The notes: generated by a model from the letters alone, not told the origin. A stretch of 64,000 nucleotides of DNA from Deferribacteraceae bacterium UBA6793 (GCA_002452405.1 DKFP01000002.1:235635-299634), one strand, 5' to 3'. Shown: positions 50,126 to 59,520, counted from the stretch's first letter. Made by a program: numbers and translations.

Positions 50126-52531
50126 ATGTTTGAATTATTCACCGACAGAGCCAGAAGAGTAATACTGTTTGCAAGGGAAGCATCCGAAAGGCTTATGCAG
50201 TCGTCTATCGACACGGAGCATATCCTTATGGGTCTTCTGCGCGAACGTTCCGGAATCGCCGCTGAGATTTTCACAAAAAGAGGCATAGATGTAACCATGC
50301 TGATGAACGATGTGAAAAGTGTAAGCGAAAAAGGGCATAATCTCATGATAAAAGGCAGTCTGCCTTTCAGCCCTGCCGGAAAGAACGTTCTTGACTATGC
50401 TGTGGACGAGGCAAAGATCCTCAACACAAAATACGTCAACACCGAACACATCCTGCTCGGACTTCTTAAAGAGAAAAAAGGCAAAGCGTCCATGCTGCTT
50501 TCAAAGCTGGGCTTTGAGCTTCTGCCCCTGCGCGACGAGATTGCGGGACTTATCCGCACCTACAGCAAAAAGCAGGGACAGGCGGCAACACCCACCATAG
50601 ACGAGTTCGGAAGAGATATGACCGCGCAGGCGAGAGATGGCAAACTCGACCCTGTCATAGGGCGCGGAAAAGAGATTGAAAGACTCATACAGATTTTGGG
50701 CAGGCGTATAAAGAACAACGCCGTTATCATAGGCGAACCCGGCGTGGGTAAAACTGCTATTGTCGAGGGACTCGCACTTCGCATGGTATCTGACGACATA
50801 CCGGATTTTCTGCGCAACAAAAGACTCATATCGCTTGAGCTGGGGAACGTGGTTGCGGGTACGAAGTACCGCGGACAGTTCGAGGAGCGGATGAAAAACC
50901 TCATTAAAGAGATAGAGGTTGACGGAAATATAATCATCTTCATAGACGAAATACATACCATGGTGGGCGCAGGCGCCGCGGAAGGTTCAATAGACGCGTC
51001 AAACATGCTCAAACCAGCCCTTGCAAGGGGCGTTTTCCAGTGTATCGGAGCAACAACCCTTAACGAGTTCCGCAAAAACTTCGAAAAAGACGGTGCTCTC
51101 AACAGAAGATTCCAGACCATTCCGGTTGAACAGCCCTCTGTGACGGCAACCGTGGAGATACTCTCAGGGATAAAACGCTACTATGAAGATTTTCATAAGG
51201 TATTGATAGGTCATGAAGTTCTGGAAGAAATAGCCAGACTCACAGACAGATATATAACAGACAAGTTTCAGCCGGACAAGAGCATCGACGTTCTGGACGA
51301 AGCCTGCTCAAGGCTGAAACTGGCCGTGCGTCAGGTGCCCGAAGCGCTCCTTAAACTCAAAGCCAAGCTGAACGAAGCGAGAACAACACGCGACGCGAAG
51401 CTGAAAGCATCGGATTACGACGATATCCATAAGTTTTCCAAGGACGTGGAACGCCTTTCAAAAAAGGTCGCGGAAACGGAAAAGGATTGGGAAAAACAAC
51501 TTGAGGACAACTGGCCGACCCTGCATATAGACCATATCAGCGAGGTTGTGGCGCACATGACAGGAATACCCGTGCAAAAACTCCAGCAGGACGACCTTGC
51601 GCGGATCTCCGTTATAGACAAAGAGATAAAGAAACATGTCATAGGACAGGATCAGGCGGTGGACGCTCTCGCAAAAGCTGTGAAACGCAGCTTCGCAGGA
51701 CTTTCCAATCCGAACAGACCGCTGGGTTCATTCATCTTCATGGGTCCCACAGGCGTGGGCAAGACCGAAGTTGCAAAAAAACTTGCGGAACTGGTGTTCG
51801 GTTCCGAATCAGCACTTGTCCGTATTGACATGAGCGAATATATGGAGCGGTTCAACGCCTCCAAACTTATCGGCGCTCCTCCCGGATACGTCGGATACGA
51901 AGAGGGAGGAAAACTCACAGAGCTTGTGCGCAGGAAACCTTACAGCGTGGTGCTTTTCGACGAAATTGAAAAAGCGCATCCTGAAGTGCTCAACGTACTC
52001 CTGCAAATCCTTGACGACGGACACATCTCCGACAGTTTAGGACACAAGGTGAACTTTAAAAACACCATAGTGATAATGACGTCCAATCTGGGCACAAAAC
52101 TGAGCCTTAACAAAAAGTCTCTCGGTTTTGAGACCACAGAAAGACTGAATACAATAGACTACGGCGCTTTCAGCTCAAACGCAAACCGCGAACTGAAAGA
52201 CCGTTTCCCGCCGGAGTTCATAAACAGGGTGGACAACGTTATCGTGTTCAAACCTCTGGGTAAACAGGAACTGTTCAAGATAATCGACCTTCAGGTCAAC
52301 GAGCTGAACAGAAGACTTGCCGACATCGGTAAATCAATAGAGATAGACGACGAAGTCAAGGAGCATATCCTTAACTCTGACTACGACTTTACATACGGCG
52401 CAAGACCCATCAGACGTATGCTTCAGTCACTCATAGAAGACCCGTTGAGCGAAATGCTGCTCAACAGTAAATTCGGCAGGCGGAAAAATCTGAAAGCAAA
52501 ACTTTCGGAAACTGAGATAGTATTTAAGTAA
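50126..52531 (+). CDS. clpC: ATP-dependent Clp protease ATPase subunit ClpC
   Basis: 801 residues. Double Clp N repeat (residues 1-145), NBD1 with GEPGVGKTAIVEG and VSLIFIDEIHTMVGAGAAEG-type Walker B, a short M domain near 395-450 (KDVERLSKKVAETEKDWEKQ), NBD2 with GPTGVGKTEVAKKL and VLFDEIEKAHPEV, and a KKSLGFETTE ClpP-binding-like loop. Unfolds proteins for ClpP. Chosen start ATG 50126 gives the standard MFELFTDRARRVILFA beginning. No partner clpP in the window. Runs into the panE gene after 12 bp. Confidence 0.95.
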   Translation: MFELFTDRARRVILFAREASERLMQSSIDTEHILMGLLRERSGIAAEIFTKRGIDVTMLMNDVKSVSEKGHNLMIKGSLPFSPAGKNVLDYAVDEAKILNTKYVNTEHILLGLLKEKKGKASMLLSKLGFELLPLRDEIAGLIRTYSKKQGQAATPTIDEFGRDMTAQARDGKLDPVIGRGKEIERLIQILGRRIKNNAVIIGEPGVGKTAIVEGLALRMVSDDIPDFLRNKRLISLELGNVVAGTKYRGQFEERMKNLIKEIEVDGNIIIFIDEIHTMVGAGAAEGSIDASNMLKPALARGVFQCIGATTLNEFRKNFEKDGALNRRFQTIPVEQPSVTATVEILSGIKRYYEDFHKVLIGHEVLEEIARLTDRYITDKFQPDKSIDVLDEACSRLKLAVRQVPEALLKLKAKLNEARTTRDAKLKASDYDDIHKFSKDVERLSKKVAETEKDWEKQLEDNWPTLHIDHISEVVAHMTGIPVQKLQQDDLARISVIDKEIKKHVIGQDQAVDALAKAVKRSFAGLSNPNRPLGSFIFMGPTGVGKTEVAKKLAELVFGSESALVRIDMSEYMERFNASKLIGAPPGYVGYEEGGKLTELVRRKPYSVVLFDEIEKAHPEVLNVLLQILDDGHISDSLGHKVNFKNTIVIMTSNLGTKLSLNKKSLGFETTERLNTIDYGAFSSNANRELKDRFPPEFINRVDNVIVFKPLGKQELFKIIDLQVNELNRRLADIGKSIEIDDEVKEHILNSDYDFTYGARPIRRMLQSLIEDPLSEMLLNSKFGRRKNLKAKLSETEIVFK

Positions 52532-52543
52532 CGGAGATTTAAC

Positions 52544-53857
52544 TTGTTTTCAAATAAAAGAATTCTCATAGCGGGAGCCGGAGCCATCGGCAGCTTTTAC
52601 GGTGGGCTGATGTCTAAGGCAGGCTTTGACGTTGAGCTTATGGCGAGAGGCAAGCACCTTGCCGCCATGCAGGAAACCGGCGTTCTAAAAATGAAAAGCT
52701 GGAAACACGGAGAACCTGTTATCCCTGTGAAAGCTGTTGACAGTGCCACTGGAGAATACGGACTTATCATCCTCTGCGTGAAATCGCAGGACACTGATGA
52801 GGTCTGCGCTCTGCTTAAAGACAATCTGGCGGATGACGGCTGCATAGTCTCCTTTCAGAACGGAGTGGAAAACCCAGACGTGCTGGCAAAGCACTTCGGA
52901 GCTGAACGCACAATAGGCGCCAGCCTCTTTGTGGGGCTTTGGATAGAGCCTGCGGGAACCGTAAACCATACAAGTACGGGCGAGTGCATCTTCGGAGCGT
53001 GGAGCGAAGGCGCAAAGCGTTTTGAACAGCCGATCAAAGATATTTTTGACAAAAGCGAAATAGTATCAACTGTTTCACCGGAAATAAAGCATACCCTGTG
53101 GAACAAACTGGTCTGGAACGTGGCATATAATCCTCTTTCGGCACTCCTTGAAAGCACTTGCGGGCGGATGATGAAAAATCCGCTTATTTTCGAACTCATA
53201 GAAAAAATGGTGAAAGAGACTGTCGCCGCAGCAAAACTGGAAGGCGTTACTATCACTGAAAAAGAGTGGCGCGAAAAAATACAATACCGCGAACAGCTCA
53301 ACAATTATAAAACGAGTATGTTGCAGGACATAGAAAGGCTCAAAAATCCTGAGATCGACGGTATACTGGGACCCGTTATCAGGACTCTGGAAAAGCACGG
53401 TCTGTCCGCACCTTACTGCGAAACTGTCTTCAGAAGCGTACAGTTCAAATATGGCGGACACTACCTTTACACACCTAAACTCACCGCCGACGTTATTGTC
53501 AGAAACGGCGGAAGCATCCTGCTCATCGAGCGCATGAACGAGCCGTTCGGTTGGGCGATACCAGGCGGATTTGTAGACTACGGCGAAAGAGTCGAGGACG
53601 CGGCTGTGCGAGAACTCTTTGAAGAAACAGGTATAAAAGCCGACGGAATTGAGCTTCTCGGCATATATTCCGACCCGAAACGGGACAAACGCGGACACAC
53701 GGCAACCGCCGTTTATTACACCGAGTCTGCTCAGATGCCGAAAGCAGGAGACGATGCGAAAAACGCTGTATTCTTTCCGATGGACAAACTGCCGGACGAG
53801 ATAGCTTTCGACCACAGAACGATTATTTCGGATTATATGAAAAAACTTCATATATAA
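52544..53857 (+). CDS. Fusion of ketopantoate reductase (PanE) and Nudix hydrolase
   Basis: 437 residues, TTG start 12 bp after clpC with ACGGAGATTT ahead. Residues 1-295: PanE/ApbA fold with NADP-binding RILIAGAGAIGSFYGGLMSK, the catalytic Lys in KLVWNVAYNPLSAL, and a C-terminal helical domain. Residues about 305-437: a Nudix domain, box GGFVDYGERVEDAAVRELFEE near residues 345-367 in the GX5EX7REUXEEXGU form, with ADP-ribose-pyrophosphatase-like flanks. PanE reduces ketopantoate for CoA synthesis. The Nudix part may hydrolyse ADP-ribose or NADH or modulate the pathway; the fusion is unusual. Confidence 0.85.
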   Translation: MFSNKRILIAGAGAIGSFYGGLMSKAGFDVELMARGKHLAAMQETGVLKMKSWKHGEPVIPVKAVDSATGEYGLIILCVKSQDTDEVCALLKDNLADDGCIVSFQNGVENPDVLAKHFGAERTIGASLFVGLWIEPAGTVNHTSTGECIFGAWSEGAKRFEQPIKDIFDKSEIVSTVSPEIKHTLWNKLVWNVAYNPLSALLESTCGRMMKNPLIFELIEKMVKETVAAAKLEGVTITEKEWREKIQYREQLNNYKTSMLQDIERLKNPEIDGILGPVIRTLEKHGLSAPYCETVFRSVQFKYGGHYLYTPKLTADVIVRNGGSILLIERMNEPFGWAIPGGFVDYGERVEDAAVRELFEETGIKADGIELLGIYSDPKRDKRGHTATAVYYTESAQMPKAGDDAKNAVFFPMDKLPDEIAFDHRTIISDYMKKLHI

Positions 53858-53928
53858 TAACATTTTTCGTGTTATTTTTCCCTTGATTTATCATCGGAAA
53901 TGGCGATGATATAGATAGAGGAGATAAC

Positions 53929-54378
53929 ATGGCATTCCTACCAGAAAAAGTAGTTAACAGACGCGAACACATGAGGGTCAGGGTCAACATTGACCTCTGC
54001 GTAACCAACGTGGTGAGACCCGGCGTGCCCGAAACTGAAACGGCAAACATCTGCTTCCGCACAAAATCACTCGATATCAGTGCCGGCGGTATCTGTTTCG
54101 GTCAGAAAAATATCCTTCAGATAGGGGATATAGTGGAATTGCGCACAAAAAACTGCCTGACCAAACAGGCTTGCCTCAACTGCGAAGACGTATATTTCAT
54201 GAGCGGCAAACACGAGCTTCAACCTATGGAAGGCGTTGTGACGTGGGTAACGGACAGCATCGCAGGCGTTAAATTCCATAAACTGTCCCTGCGCAATGAA
54301 AACGTAATCAGCAAACTGGTGTGGGACAGCCACCTTGAAGAAGTCAGAAACTCCAGACAGAAGCCAATAGTTTTCTAA
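53929..54378 (+). CDS. PilZ-domain c-di-GMP-binding protein
   Basis: 149 residues. The PilZ signature RREHMRVRV (RxxxR) at residues 11-19 and SLDISAGGICFG (DxSxxG) near 45-56 are both present, followed by a six-strand barrel ending GVVTWVTDSIAGVKFHKL. This is a cytoplasmic single-domain receptor for c-di-GMP, a possible downstream reader for the two HD-GYP proteins. Stand-alone unit with RBS AGGAGATAAC. Confidence 0.88.
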   Translation: MAFLPEKVVNRREHMRVRVNIDLCVTNVVRPGVPETETANICFRTKSLDISAGGICFGQKNILQIGDIVELRTKNCLTKQACLNCEDVYFMSGKHELQPMEGVVTWVTDSIAGVKFHKLSLRNENVISKLVWDSHLEEVRNSRQKPIVF

Positions 54379-54419
54379 TTTTCTTTTGACTTCCTCATAA
54401 CTCAGGATATAATCAACCC

Positions 54420-54953
54420 ATGAAGCATATTGTTCTGCTGATGGCGATAATGTCTCTTCTGACAGGCTGTATAACCACACTTGGCGCGGAAAGCACCATG
54501 CAGATAGGCGCGTATGCCCTCCCCGAAAAAGTGTTCGACGGGGTATACAAAGGCAGCGGTGTCCGTGTTGATATCTTCGGCAACGCAAAATACACTTTCG
54601 AATCAACCATGAAGGCATATTCCGAAAACGGTGCGTTTTATATGCAGGAAAACGTTGTGGATAACGCCGGAATACAGACACAATACACCTACAGATTCAT
54701 AAAACGTTCCGACGACAGCTATTCCTGCGTGGATATCAGCGACCTCGGAAGCTGCTCACTCACACGCTCCGGAGATTCCATCGTCCTGAAAAACTGGATA
54801 TGGGAAAAAGGACGCAGCGATGCATATAATTACAACGTTCAGTCGGTCTACCAGCTTTTACCGGACGGCAGAATCATAAAGCGTTCGTCTATCAACAGAT
54901 TTATGTTCTTCTTCGATGAAGAGGAAATCACCGCATATCAGAAAGAACTATAA
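54420..54953 (+). CDS. Hypothetical lipoprotein
   Basis: 177 residues. MKHIVLLMAIMSLLTGC is a signal with lipobox LLTGC. The mature part is beta-rich with DGVYKGSGVRVDIFGNAKYTF, NYNVQSVYQLLPDGRIIKRS and a C-terminal acidic/aromatic stretch FMFFFDEEEITAY. No family recognised. Position between the PilZ gene and the peroxiredoxin gives no clear functional hint. Confidence 0.75.
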   Translation: MKHIVLLMAIMSLLTGCITTLGAESTMQIGAYALPEKVFDGVYKGSGVRVDIFGNAKYTFESTMKAYSENGAFYMQENVVDNAGIQTQYTYRFIKRSDDSYSCVDISDLGSCSLTRSGDSIVLKNWIWEKGRSDAYNYNVQSVYQLLPDGRIIKRSSINRFMFFFDEEEITAYQKEL

Positions 54954-54994
54954 TTATCTGACATTAAAGAGACAATTTTAATCTCATTTTTATA

Positions 54995-55023
54995 TTGACA
55001 ACTTCGGAAAACAGGGATACTAT
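54995..55023 (+). promoter_or_regulatory. Sigma-70-type promoter of the peroxiredoxin gene
   Basis: TTGACA at 54995-55000, 17 bp spacer, TACTAT at 55018-55023. The ATG at 55069 follows a GGAGGTAACAAC Shine-Dalgarno. A close consensus match for a highly expressed stress gene. Confidence 0.75.
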
Positions 55024-55068
55024 TAATAAAAATTATTAGTAACTCACACTACTACGGAGGTAACAACA

Positions 55069-55665
55069 ATGAGCCTTGTAACAAAACAAGCACCCGCTTT
55101 CTCAGAGGCAGCAGTCCTCAACAAACAATTCCAAAACGTCAGCCTTGAAGACTATAAAGGCAAATGGGTCGTTCTTTTCTTCTATCCTCTGGACTTCACA
55201 TTTGTTTGCCCCACTGAAATAACAGCACTTTCTGACGCAAACGAAGAGTTTGCAAAAAGAGACGCACAGGTAATAGGCGTTTCCACAGACAGCAAGTTCA
55301 GCCACCTTGCATGGGTTAACACTCCCAGAACAGAGGGCGGTCTCGGCGATATAGCTTATCCCCTTGTCGCTGACTTCACAAAATCAATCGCAACAGAATA
55401 CGGCGTCCTTCTTGACGGCGGCATGGCTCTGCGCGCAACATTCATCATTGACCCCGAAGGCAATGTTCAGTTCGAGCTTATCCACGACCTCGGCATCGGC
55501 AGAAACGTAACTGAGATCCTCAGAAACCTTGACGCTCTTCAGTTCGTACGCAAACACGGCGAAGTTTGCCCCGCTGGCTGGACTCCCGGCAAAGACACTA
55601 TGACTCCCGACCCCGAAAAAATGAAAAACTACTACAAAAAGAATCCGGAAGGATGGCAGAAATAA
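55069..55665 (+). CDS. Typical 2-Cys peroxiredoxin (AhpC/Prx1 type)
   Basis: 198 residues. Peroxidatic Cys in FTFVCPTEITAL near residue 48 and resolving Cys in GEVCPAGW near residue 168, with the YF-like C-terminal tail reduced to KNPEGWQK. Reduces hydrogen peroxide and organic peroxides through a thiol donor (thioredoxin or AhpF); the donor is not in the window. Strong promoter and terminator indicate abundant expression. Confidence 0.95.
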   Translation: MSLVTKQAPAFSEAAVLNKQFQNVSLEDYKGKWVVLFFYPLDFTFVCPTEITALSDANEEFAKRDAQVIGVSTDSKFSHLAWVNTPRTEGGLGDIAYPLVADFTKSIATEYGVLLDGGMALRATFIIDPEGNVQFELIHDLGIGRNVTEILRNLDALQFVRKHGEVCPAGWTPGKDTMTPDPEKMKNYYKKNPEGWQK

Positions 55666-55673
55666 CAACCTGG

Positions 55674-55700
55674 GGCGGTCAAAAGACCGCCTCTTTTTTT
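55674..55700 (+). terminator. Terminator after the peroxiredoxin gene
   Basis: GGCGGTC and GACCGCC pair around AAAA, then TCTTTTTTT. It also overlaps the stop of the convergent glrR-type gene. Confidence 0.9.
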
Positions 55701-57057
55701 ACCTGAAATCGGCAGGATTGATAGAATGTTTCTTTAAAAGGTCGTAAAGGTCGGCTCTGTATATGTCCGACAGTTTAGAAGCCTTGCTTATGTTTCCTTT
55801 TGTTTTTCCCATGAGCTGCCTCAAAAATATCTCCTCAAAACATCTCTTCGCCTCGCGGTATATCTGCACCTGTCTGTCGGAGCCGCCGGCAAAACGGATG
55901 TTTTCCGCGATGATAACATCTTTCTTTGCAAGAACGACTGCACACTCAATAACGTTTTCCAGCTCCCTGATGTTCCCCGCCCATTCATGGGTCATAAGCC
56001 TGTCCATAGCTTCGTCCGACAGATATGTGACGTTTTTGCCATATCGACGGGCATATTTACGTATGAAATGAGCGCAGAGAAGCGGAATATCCGCCATCCG
56101 TTCTCTCAGCGCCGGAAGCTCTATCTGGATAACGTGTATTCTGTAAAACAGATCCGCGCGGAACTCTTTATTCTCTATCTTTTCGAGAAGATTTTTGTTA
56201 GAGGCGGTAACAAGCCTGAAATCCAGTTTTACCGCTTTTTCGCTGCCCAAAGGAGAAACCTCTCTGTTTTCAAGCACCCTCAGCAGTTTAGTCTGCATCG
56301 CTAAAGGCATTTCAGATATTTCGTCAAGGAATATCGTGCCTTTGTGTGCCTGTTCGAAAAAGCCTTTCTTCTTTCTATCCGCACCTGTGAAAGCACCTTT
56401 TTCATATCCGAACAGCTCGCTTTCGATAAGAGTTTCAGGTATCGCGGAGGAGTTCACTGCGACAAACGGCGCATCCTTTCTTGCACCCGATTCGTGGAGC
56501 ATACGCGCGGTAAGTTCCTTTCCGGTGCCGCTTTCCCCGTATATGAAAACGTTTGCGTCACTTTCTGCGGCAACGGCTATACGCTCCCTCAGGTTTTTCG
56601 TCTTTTCAGACACCCCGATGATGGTGCCCGCCATGGCAGAATCGTTCTCTCCGGCTCCTGCTCTCAGAATACGACGGGACGATGCACTCTGTGCGGCGGC
56701 TTTTTCAATCTTTAAAAGCAGATCCTTATGGTCAAAAGGTTTCGTAAGGTAACTGAACGCGCCCTCCTGCATAGCCTGAACCGCGTCGCCTATCGTTCCA
56801 TACGCAGTAAGAAAGATAACGGGCAGCCCGCAGTCTATTGTCTTTATTTCCCGCATGAGTTCAAGCCCGGTTCTGCCGTCCATCCGCATGTCGAACACAG
56901 CCACGTCGAATATCTCATTCTTCGCCAGATGCAAAGCCTCCGCACCGGTCTCCGCCGCATATGGAATGTGCCCGCTGCTGCACAGACGCAGACGCAGTAT
57001 CTCAAGCAGACTTCTGTCGTCGTCAACTATCAGCACTTTTGCCGTTCTATTTTCCAA
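55699..57057 (-). CDS. glrR: Sigma-54-dependent response regulator (GlrR/QseF-like)
   Basis: 452 residues from a TTG start (GGAAGG upstream). REC with phospho-acceptor Asp in VAVFDMRMDGRTGLEL, an AAA+ domain with GESGTGKELTARML (Walker A), GAFTGADRKKKG (sigma-54 contact loop) and FLDEISEMP (Walker B), and a short HTH at the C-terminus (KTKGNISKASKLSDIYRADL). GAFTGA shows it activates sigma-54 RNA polymerase. Gene order kinase - QseG-like lipoprotein - regulator matches glrK-qseG-glrR of enterobacteria, overlapping the lipoprotein gene by 11 bp. Confidence 0.9.
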   Translation of the reverse strand: MENRTAKVLIVDDDRSLLEILRLRLCSSGHIPYAAETGAEALHLAKNEIFDVAVFDMRMDGRTGLELMREIKTIDCGLPVIFLTAYGTIGDAVQAMQEGAFSYLTKPFDHKDLLLKIEKAAAQSASSRRILRAGAGENDSAMAGTIIGVSEKTKNLRERIAVAAESDANVFIYGESGTGKELTARMLHESGARKDAPFVAVNSSAIPETLIESELFGYEKGAFTGADRKKKGFFEQAHKGTIFLDEISEMPLAMQTKLLRVLENREVSPLGSEKAVKLDFRLVTASNKNLLEKIENKEFRADLFYRIHVIQIELPALRERMADIPLLCAHFIRKYARRYGKNVTYLSDEAMDRLMTHEWAGNIRELENVIECAVVLAKKDVIIAENIRFAGGSDRQVQIYREAKRCFEEIFLRQLMGKTKGNISKASKLSDIYRADLYDLLKKHSINPADFR

Positions 57058-57652
57058 TTACCTTCCCACCTGTCTTCATGTCCACTTCTTTCATCTTTTC
57101 AAGTTGCTTCCTGATGTTATCATTTTCTTTATTAAGAGCTTTTATACGTTCGTTTAGTTCTCTGTTTTCTTCCGAAATTTTATCAGAAGACTCCTCCGAT
57201 CTTTTAAGTGCCTCGGAAAGAGCGGTGTTTTCCGCGTCCCGTTCCTGAAGTTCTTTCCGTATCGTCCTGAGTCTTCCGGCGGTCTCCGCGTTCCTTGCTT
57301 CCGCTGCCAGCTCTCCTGAAAGCTGCTGCATCGCGTATCCGGCGTAAGCCGTGTAAGGACTTTCGGGATAAACGTTTTTCATACGCCTGTAATATGCCCG
57401 TGCCAGAGATTCATCATAAAAACGGCAGTTCTTATCGGTAAAGAGTATCACGTAGCCGAACAGGTCTCTATCGTCCAAAGCTCTTTTCAGGTTTTCCAGA
57501 GCTTCATATGCCTGTTCGCAGTCGCCTCTGCCAAGCCCCGCAGCAAAACCGCCGTCGGAAACCCCGGTAAAGGCACACCCGCCGCAAAAAAGCGTCAGGC
57601 ACGCAGTGTAAAGCAGAACCTGCTTCCGCAGCCTTTTTTGCTCTCTGCCCAT
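57047..57652 (-). CDS. qseG: QseG-like coiled-coil lipoprotein of a GlrK-GlrR system
   Basis: 201 residues. Signal and lipobox: QVLLYTACLTLFCGGC. The mature part is a helical domain with CEQAYEALENLKRALDDRD and a long coiled coil (RLRTIRKELQERDAENTALSEA onward). In enterobacteria QseG is an outer-membrane lipoprotein that binds and activates the GlrK sensor. Position between kinase and regulator, with overlaps of 58 and 11 bp, supports that role. ATG 57652 was chosen because GGAGGCACTAT precedes it. Sequence identity to QseG cannot be judged here; the call rests on synteny and architecture. Confidence 0.72.
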   Translation of the reverse strand: MGREQKRLRKQVLLYTACLTLFCGGCAFTGVSDGGFAAGLGRGDCEQAYEALENLKRALDDRDLFGYVILFTDKNCRFYDESLARAYYRRMKNVYPESPYTAYAGYAMQQLSGELAAEARNAETAGRLRTIRKELQERDAENTALSEALKRSEESSDKISEENRELNERIKALNKENDNIRKQLEKMKEVDMKTGGKVIGK

Positions 57653-59007
57653 ATAGTGCCTCCGTGTTTTTCGATTATTTTCCTGCAAATGGCAAGCCCA
57701 AGACCGGAACCCTTATATTCCGAAGAGCGGTTGCTGCCCAGCCTGTACCGTTCAAAGATAAGGGAAAGCTCCGCCTCGTCCACGCCGACGCCGCTGTCGG
57801 CAACACAAACGGTAACAAATCCGCCGGAATGTATCACCGAAATTTCAACCTGCGAACCATCTCCGGAATATTTCAGAGCGTTGCCCAGGAGATTGTCGAA
57901 CACCAGCGCCAGCTTCTCCGCATCAGCAAAAACATTCGTCTGCCGTTCTATGCCGTTAAAAACGGATATGCCTCTGCGAGCCGCTATTGGCGCCGTCTTT
58001 TCAACGGAAGAAGCGGCGATGCTGTTTATGTCAGTTTTGACAATTTCATACGTATCCTGAGCCAGATCTAGCCGCGTTATCTCAAGTATATTATTGACAG
58101 AATTTATCATTCTGTTGCTTTCAGTCTCAATGATATTTAAAAGACGCAGAGAGCTTTCCCTGTCGTCCTGAAAGTAGCCCTCTTTCAGCATGGCGGACGC
58201 TTCGCGTATCGAGGTCAGCGGAGTACGCAGTTCATGGGAAACGTTGCCTATGAATTCTGTGCGCAGTTCGTCGCTCTCCTTCAGCCTGTGCACCATGACG
58301 CCGAAGTCTTCCGAAAGCTGTCTGACCTCGGCGGGTCCACCGCCGGAAACTATTTCGGGGTAGTAGCCGTCCGTAACTTTCCGTGTGTTCTCGCTCAGTT
58401 TTCTTATAGGTGCGGCGATGCTCTTGGTGTTCAGAAACGCCAGAAAAACTATGAACACACCACCTGTGACTATGAAAACAAAAGCCTCGGTTCTCACCTG
58501 TTCAACAAGTTTTCCCGATGTTCGCAGCCCCTTTTCCCGTTTCTGCGCAGCAATACCGCGAAGATGTTCCAACGCCGACGATACGCCGTTCACAGAGGGC
58601 ATCTGCTCCTCCTGTCCGCCGCCAAGCATATATGTACTCTCTTCCGATGAAAATGCGGCATACGCCGATTTCAGCCTGTCCAGAGCCTCTTTCTTGCTGC
58701 CGCTGCTGATTATAGCGTCCAGTTCCTTCAGCACTGCGCGGAATGAACCGCCGAACTGCTCATACTGACGCAGGAAATCAGTGTCCATAGATATCAGATA
58801 TTTTTCCCTGAACTCTATCTGTCGCAGAATCAACCCGCTCAGTCTGTCCGTCCTTTCAATAACCGGTATCTCAACAAGCGTAACCCGCTCCATCAGCCTG
58901 TTCAATTTCTGTATCTTCATGAATATGACAGACATGAATATCGAAAGAAATATCAGCAGAATGAAATTCATGACTATCAGCCGCGCAAATATCCCGTTAA
59001 GTTTCAT
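57595..59007 (-). CDS. glrK: Sensor histidine kinase (GlrK/QseE-like)
   Basis: 470 residues. TM1 at about 8-28, a helical periplasmic domain of about 145 residues rich in Arg/Glu (RLSGLILRQIEFREKYLISM), TM2 at about 178-197, HAMP near 200-250, HisKA with His in GNVSHELRTPLTSIREASA near 260, and HATPase (FDNLLGNALKYSG, DSGVGVDEAE, GSGLGLAICRKI). No Cache or PAS domain in the periplasm, consistent with a helical four-bundle sensor. Upstream of the QseG-like and GlrR-like genes. Divergent from the small exported-protein gene. Confidence 0.9.
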   Translation of the reverse strand: MKLNGIFARLIVMNFILLIFLSIFMSVIFMKIQKLNRLMERVTLVEIPVIERTDRLSGLILRQIEFREKYLISMDTDFLRQYEQFGGSFRAVLKELDAIISSGSKKEALDRLKSAYAAFSSEESTYMLGGGQEEQMPSVNGVSSALEHLRGIAAQKREKGLRTSGKLVEQVRTEAFVFIVTGGVFIVFLAFLNTKSIAAPIRKLSENTRKVTDGYYPEIVSGGGPAEVRQLSEDFGVMVHRLKESDELRTEFIGNVSHELRTPLTSIREASAMLKEGYFQDDRESSLRLLNIIETESNRMINSVNNILEITRLDLAQDTYEIVKTDINSIAASSVEKTAPIAARRGISVFNGIERQTNVFADAEKLALVFDNLLGNALKYSGDGSQVEISVIHSGGFVTVCVADSGVGVDEAELSLIFERYRLGSNRSSEYKGSGLGLAICRKIIEKHGGTIWAESKKGCGSRFCFTLRA

Positions 59008-59257
59008 AAATGCAGTTTAACACCTGCATTAACTACATTCAATACGCAACATACAAAAAACAAATACAACGTAAATAACATTATTTCAGAATTTCACCTC
59101 AATTTCATGTGAAGGAAATTCCCTGCATTTTAACTTATTGATAACTAAACATACAAAAAAACTGTGACTGAAAATCCATACAAAAAGCGTTTTGCGACCG
59201 GAAAGAAAAGAAGTTTTTTACCGTTTTTTATAAATAATTTACACATGCGAGCCTATA

Positions 59258-59273
59258 TGGCACGCAACCTGCT
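59258..59273 (+). promoter_or_regulatory. Sigma-54 (-24/-12) promoter of the small exported-protein gene
   Basis: TGGCACG-CAAC-CTGCTT: GG at 59259-59260, exactly 10 bp, then GC at 59271-59272, a strong match to TGGCACG-N4-TTGCW. Transcription would start near 59284, about 27 nt before the ATG 59311. The kinase-lipoprotein-regulator locus alongside encodes a sigma-54 activator. Confidence 0.8.
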
Positions 59274-59310
59274 TTATACATATCAGCAATCAACAATAAG
59301 GAGAGAAATC

Positions 59311-59520
59311 ATGAAAAAACTCATCACTTTCGTATTTGCAGGAGCTTTGATGCTCGCTTCAGTATCCGCACTTGCATCAGAAGCAGACAAAGCTGCCGCC
59401 GCCGATACAGCGGTTAAGACAGAGACCCAGTCAGAAGTTAAAACAGAAGTGAAAGCCGACATGGCTCAGACAGAAAAAACAGCAGAAAAACCTGCCCAAC
59501 AGGAAGTTAAACCTAACTAA
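59311..59520 (+). CDS. Small exported Lys/Glu/Ala-rich protein under a sigma-54 promoter
   Basis: 69 residues. Cleavable signal MKKLITFVFAGALMLASVSALA, then a mature part of about 47 residues with repeated VKTETQ, VKTEVK and TEKTAEKP segments and no Cys or aromatic residues, so it is disordered and strongly hydrophilic. Shine-Dalgarno AAGGAGAGAAATC. Likely an abundant periplasmic stress or cell-envelope protein regulated by the adjacent GlrK-GlrR-like system (inference). Ends in a strong bidirectional terminator. Confidence 0.8.
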   Translation: MKKLITFVFAGALMLASVSALASEADKAAAADTAVKTETQSEVKTEVKADMAQTEKTAEKPAQQEVKPN

